DNA of 48,821 nt from a virus, in the IMG/VR virus record IMGVR_UViG_3300037459_000261, positions 1 to 48,821 of that record; one strand, written 5' to 3'. The position numbers were made by a program, and so were the translations under genes. The number at the start of each line of letters is the position of its first letter. Within the stretch, counting starts at the first letter, position 1. Shown piece by piece: positions 46,382 to 48,821 of the stretch. Below the pieces are notes generated by a model that worked only from the letters and a program-made list of their open reading frames with translations, had not been told where the DNA came from and did not search any database.

Positions 46382-47175
46382 GTTGCGATTTCCCCTTGTG
46401 CTTCCTCGAATGCTTCCCGTTCTTTCGGACTCATTTCAGGTGGTTTTTCTTCGCCGACAATTGCGTCGACAAGCGCTTTCTCTTCGGCTGGCGTCGTCTC
46501 GTCTAAGTCGTTGGCGTCTTGCGAGTTGGGCGGCTGGAAAGTCGGCATGAGAGACACTTCGGAGGCCGCCTCAATCTTGTCCATGACGCCCCTCTCCTCG
46601 ACGATCGCGATCCCGTGAATCACCTCGGGGCAATGCCTCCGACACCACCACATTGCCCCGACGTAAGCAAGTTTCTGATCCTGGGCTGCCCCGGGAAACT
46701 TCCACATGTCGTTATCACTCCCTCGAGACAACTCCGCGACCGATCCCGTAAAGGTGCGGGCTTGGTCTTCTCCCTTGAAAGTACCTGAGACGGTGACGGA
46801 TCGGGACATGCTCTTGCCGGAAAAGTTGTAACTGAGACGGCCGGACAATCCGGCCCTGGTATTCACGACGGAGGCGACGACTTTGCCCTCATAGCAAAGT
46901 TTCCCGTGAACGATATAACTACCTGCCATGAGCTGAAACGGAGACATCTCCCATGCTCCGGCCTGCATGACGATCAGGAAACAGTTTGCGGCCGTCTGTT
47001 TCTTGTCCTGTCCCTTCAGGTGGTTGGGAACCAAGCTCATGGCCGCCATGGCATTGGCCACCCGGTACGCCTGGTCAAACTTCGCCGCGTCGAGCCAGGC
47101 GTGCTCGCTGTTGACGATAGTGGTGATCTTGCCGGGGCCGCCGTTGTCGACCACGAGCTCTTTTGCTTCGCTCAT
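46378..47175 (-). CDS. recT: RecT-family single-strand annealing protein, 265 aa
   Basis: Pattern of RecT/Bet-type phage annealing proteins: AANCFLIVMQAGAWEMSPFQ, 'LMAGSYIVHGKLCYEGKVVA' and 'DQKLAYVGAMWWCRRHCPEV', with an acidic disordered tail. Lower GC than its neighbours. Works with the exonuclease encoded just upstream to anneal complementary single strands, useful for recombination and genome circularisation. Start overlaps the exonuclease stop (ATGA). Confidence 0.85.
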   Translation of the reverse strand: MSEAKELVVDNGGPGKITTIVNSEHAWLDAAKFDQAYRVANAMAAMSLVPNHLKGQDKKQTAANCFLIVMQAGAWEMSPFQLMAGSYIVHGKLCYEGKVVASVVNTRAGLSGRLSYNFSGKSMSRSVTVSGTFKGEDQARTFTGSVAELSRGSDNDMWKFPGAAQDQKLAYVGAMWWCRRHCPEVIHGIAIVEERGVMDKIEAASEVSLMPTFQPPNSQDANDLDETTPAEEKALVDAIVGEEKPPEMSPKEREAFEEAQGEIAT

Positions 47176-48041
47176 GCCGCTTTCCTCCAGCTCTCAAAGA
47201 GCTGCTCTCTTGTTTCTCTGATACCGCCGAGCGCACGCTCGACGGCCGGTCGCGTCTGGTCGATGAGCGTCTCGGGGACGTGCCACCACCGCTCGACGGG
47301 GATGCCCCTCGGGTCCACCGCGAGAATTGCCGAGGCCCGCTCTTGCTTCGGGTCGATCGCCTCGCCGACCATGCGGTAGAGGGTGGCCTGGGTGATCGCG
47401 CCCCACTTCTCGGCCAGGCGCTCGACGCCGAAGCGGGCGAGGTCATTCCAGACTTTGAAGTCGGCCTCAGCCTCGACGGCCCCGGCGCCCCATTGCAAAT
47501 CCACGCGGCGGCGGCACGGGACACCGCGGAGCTCGACGCCTTCCCCGACCTGGGTTCTCAGGTGGCCGTGCCGCTGGAGCTCCAGGAGCGATCGGACGGT
47601 GTTGACGTACGCATCGGCGTCGTCGACGTAGCCCACGGGGGACGCGGCGGATACACGGCGCGCTACCTTCCTCGCCTCTTCCTCCTGTCGGTCGGTGCCG
47701 GAGGCGTGCTCGCGCTCCGCCACGTCGTCAGGCGACCACAGCGCCCACTCAAGGAGTGCGCCGCGCACCATCGCTGGCGTCCGCGTCACCCGGGCCGCAT
47801 CGGCGAGCTCGGCCGCCATGGAGAAATCTGGCGGGATCGGTCCAAAAGAGCGGCGGCATTCGTCCACCACCGGGCCCCACACGTAGCGCGCGACGTACGT
47901 CCGCATGTCGCCCACCGCCTCGCCGTCGAGCCAGCAGGTGACCTCCGATGAGCCCACGAAGGTCTTGCCGGGCATGCCAAAGTAGAGGTCGGGGGTGGCG
48001 AGGTTGACGGCGACCGAGTGTTGGGTGCGGTGAGAGGTCAT
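47172..48041 (-). CDS. PD-(D/E)XK exonuclease partner of RecT, 289 aa
   Basis: ATG 48041 (ATGA). C-terminal catalytic part shows RRRVDLQWGAG followed by EAEADFKVWNDLARFGVE, the D...(D/E)xK core, and WGAITQATLYRMVGEA, as in RecE-like and DUF3799-type phage exonucleases. N-terminal half is helical and less conserved. It probably resects double-strand ends 5' to 3' for RecT. Confidence 0.8.
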   Translation of the reverse strand: MTSHRTQHSVAVNLATPDLYFGMPGKTFVGSSEVTCWLDGEAVGDMRTYVARYVWGPVVDECRRSFGPIPPDFSMAAELADAARVTRTPAMVRGALLEWALWSPDDVAEREHASGTDRQEEEARKVARRVSAASPVGYVDDADAYVNTVRSLLELQRHGHLRTQVGEGVELRGVPCRRRVDLQWGAGAVEAEADFKVWNDLARFGVERLAEKWGAITQATLYRMVGEAIDPKQERASAILAVDPRGIPVERWWHVPETLIDQTRPAVERALGGIRETREQLFESWRKAA

Positions 48042-48223
48042 CGCTGCAACCTCTTCGGCGTGCGCCGACCGTTGGCGGGCATCTCGGCCAATCGCCACGA
48101 CTCAGACGGCCAACGGCTGAACTGTTCGAGGTCGACTTCTTCGTGCTCGCGAGGCTTCGGAGACGCCTCCCTGTTCAGGGAGCAGCCAAGGACGCGCCGT
48201 GGCCCTTCAGCTTCGATCTTCAC
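48038..48223 (-). CDS. Small basic protein, 61 aa
   Basis: Coupled to both neighbours by ATGA. KIEAEGPRRVLGCSLNREAS and a basic end. Unknown. Confidence 0.55.
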   Translation of the reverse strand: MKIEAEGPRRVLGCSLNREASPKPREHEEVDLEQFSRWPSESWRLAEMPANGRRTPKRLQR

Positions 48224-48543
48224 GGCGTCTCCGTGAGGAAGAGCCTGCCACCCTCCCGGTCAACCTGCTGGCCCGTCTTCGCCGCGACGATGTCGAGCCG
48301 CCTCCGGGCCGACTCCATCCATTCCTCCGTGTTGCGGCTCTTCACCGTCAGGAAGAAGGACGCGAGCTCAGACTCCGCGCTGGCGTCGAGGGTCGCCTGG
48401 TCGACAAGCGCCGCGAGGCCGTGCCGAACGACCGCCGCCGCGGTGGGGAACCGACGGCCAGTGGCCGCGATCGCGTCGACGGCTAGCTGGCGGTCGACCT
48501 TGACCTGGACCGGTCTGTCTTTTTGGGCTTGTGTTTTGCTCAT
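48220..48543 (-). CDS. Ribbon-helix-helix/CopG-like regulator, 107 aa
   Basis: Start at ATG 48543, not the longer reading. DRPVQVKVDRQLAVDAIAAT then FPTAAAVVRHGLAALVDQAT fits an RHH domain, followed by a helical C-terminus. First gene of the RecT operon, likely autoregulator. A CATACT hexamer lies 6 nt before the ATG. Confidence 0.65.
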   Translation of the reverse strand: MSKTQAQKDRPVQVKVDRQLAVDAIAATGRRFPTAAAVVRHGLAALVDQATLDASAESELASFFLTVKSRNTEEWMESARRRLDIVAAKTGQQVDREGGRLFLTETP

Positions 48544-48549
48544 CGGCCT

Positions 48550-48579
48550 AGTATGCTTTAGGCATGCTAGAGAACGCAA
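48550..48579 (-). promoter_or_regulatory. Weak promoter before the RecT operon
   Basis: Minus-strand TTGCGT (48574-48579), 18 bp, CATACT (48550-48555), 6 nt before ATG 48543. GCATGC palindromes lie between the hexamers. 4/6 matches; layout like 44942-44971. Confidence 0.4.
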
Positions 48580-48607
48580 GCAAAATCTTCACAGGAGGAC
48601 GATAAAG

Positions 48608-48821
48608 ATGAAGAGAATCATCCGAGAGGAGGTTTGCGCCCGGGTTGCCGACCGCTGGAAGTCTCAATACTTCAGAGCTTCCACGGGTTTGGGGCGTGTT
48701 CCCGGCTATCCTGGCAAACCTGTATGGCAGCACCTATCGGGCACCCGAAGCTCAGAGGAGCTGTACGAAGGACTGCTAGCCCTCGGGCCTTCGCCATCAC
48801 GGGAGGAGATTGACGACCTCA
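48608..48821 (+). CDS. Zinc-finger-like small protein, 5' part (continues at position 1)
   Basis: Starts at ATG 48608 with a strong AGGAGG (48593-48598). Sequence KRIIREEVCARVADRWKSQY then a Trp/Tyr-rich stretch. The frame runs to the window end and continues in the copy at position 1; see the entry at 1-339 for the zinc motif. First gene of the rightward early-type operon, divergent from the RecT operon. Confidence 0.8.
   Translation, partial: MKRIIREEVCARVADRWKSQYFRASTGLGRVPGYPGKPVWQHLSGTRSSEELYEGLLALGPSPSREEIDDL
48695..48821. repeat. Terminal direct repeat (end copy)
   Basis: Exact copy of 1-127; see that entry. Removing one copy gives a 48,694-bp circle. Confidence 0.95.

Noticed and set aside
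1-48821. CRISPR array, IS element or integrase
   Set aside because: No regularly spaced repeats, terminal inverted repeats with transposase, or recombinase motifs were seen.

Overview
The window is almost certainly the complete genome of a tailed double-stranded DNA phage (Caudoviricetes, probably a siphovirus) with high GC. It is written linearly with the first 127 bases repeated exactly at the end (1-127 = 48695-48821), so the molecule is circular or circularly permuted and the unique length is 48,694 bp. One gene runs across the junction (48608-48821 then 1-339). Genes are densely packed, most starts overlap the upstream stop (ATGA, GTGA or TGATG), Shine-Dalgarno sites are of the GGAG type, and almost everything reads on the minus strand. 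The host cannot be named from the sequence. High GC, sigma70-like promoters and possible sigma54-like elements point to a GC-rich bacterium. I see no integrase, transposase, DNA polymerase or recognisable endolysin.

Layout. (a) 48608 through 0 to 3.6 kb, plus strand: zinc-finger protein, XRE-type regulator, a Gp37/Gp68-family (DUF5131) protein, a stand-alone response-regulator receiver domain and two small proteins. (b) 3.66-18.3 kb, minus strand: head and tail module, read from high to low coordinate: S49-type prohead protease with scaffold-like tail, DUF2190-like decoration protein, major capsid protein, a GC-poor pair of exported or fibre-like proteins, DUF1320-like connector, gpG-like completion protein, tail proteins, a 1095-aa tape measure protein and distal tail proteins. 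(c) 18.4-21.1 kb, plus strand: a two-gene island with a second decoration-like protein and a Mu gp29-like (DUF935) portal, divergent from the protease across a palindromic promoter/operator. (d) 21.1-33 kb, minus strand: Dam-like and C5-cytosine methyltransferases, holin-like and other membrane proteins, several beta-rich virion-like proteins and many small genes. (e) 33-41 kb, minus strand: a tail hub apparently split in two genes, a DHH phosphoesterase, large and small terminase, small genes. (f) 41.2-43.1 kb: control region, with an HTH regulator flanked by mirrored promoter-like elements and three short rightward genes separated by strong hairpins. (g) 43.1-48.5 kb, minus strand: DUF1376-type replication protein, ribbon-helix-helix regulators, RecT-like annealing protein with its PD-(D/E)XK exonuclease.

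How it works together. Terminase, portal, protease, capsid, connector and tail genes follow a Mu-like head plan with a long tail. RecT and exonuclease give annealing recombination for a circularly permuted genome. The two methyltransferases probably protect DNA from host restriction. The small HTH and ribbon-helix-helix proteins next to promoter clusters are the likely switches. The most unusual signals are the C5 methyltransferase locus, open and family-like in two frames; the mirrored promoter elements at 41.5-42.1 kb; the tail hub interrupted by a methylase remnant and a tRNA-like T-arm; the orphan receiver domain; and a small beta module shared by the tail protein and the head-tail connector.
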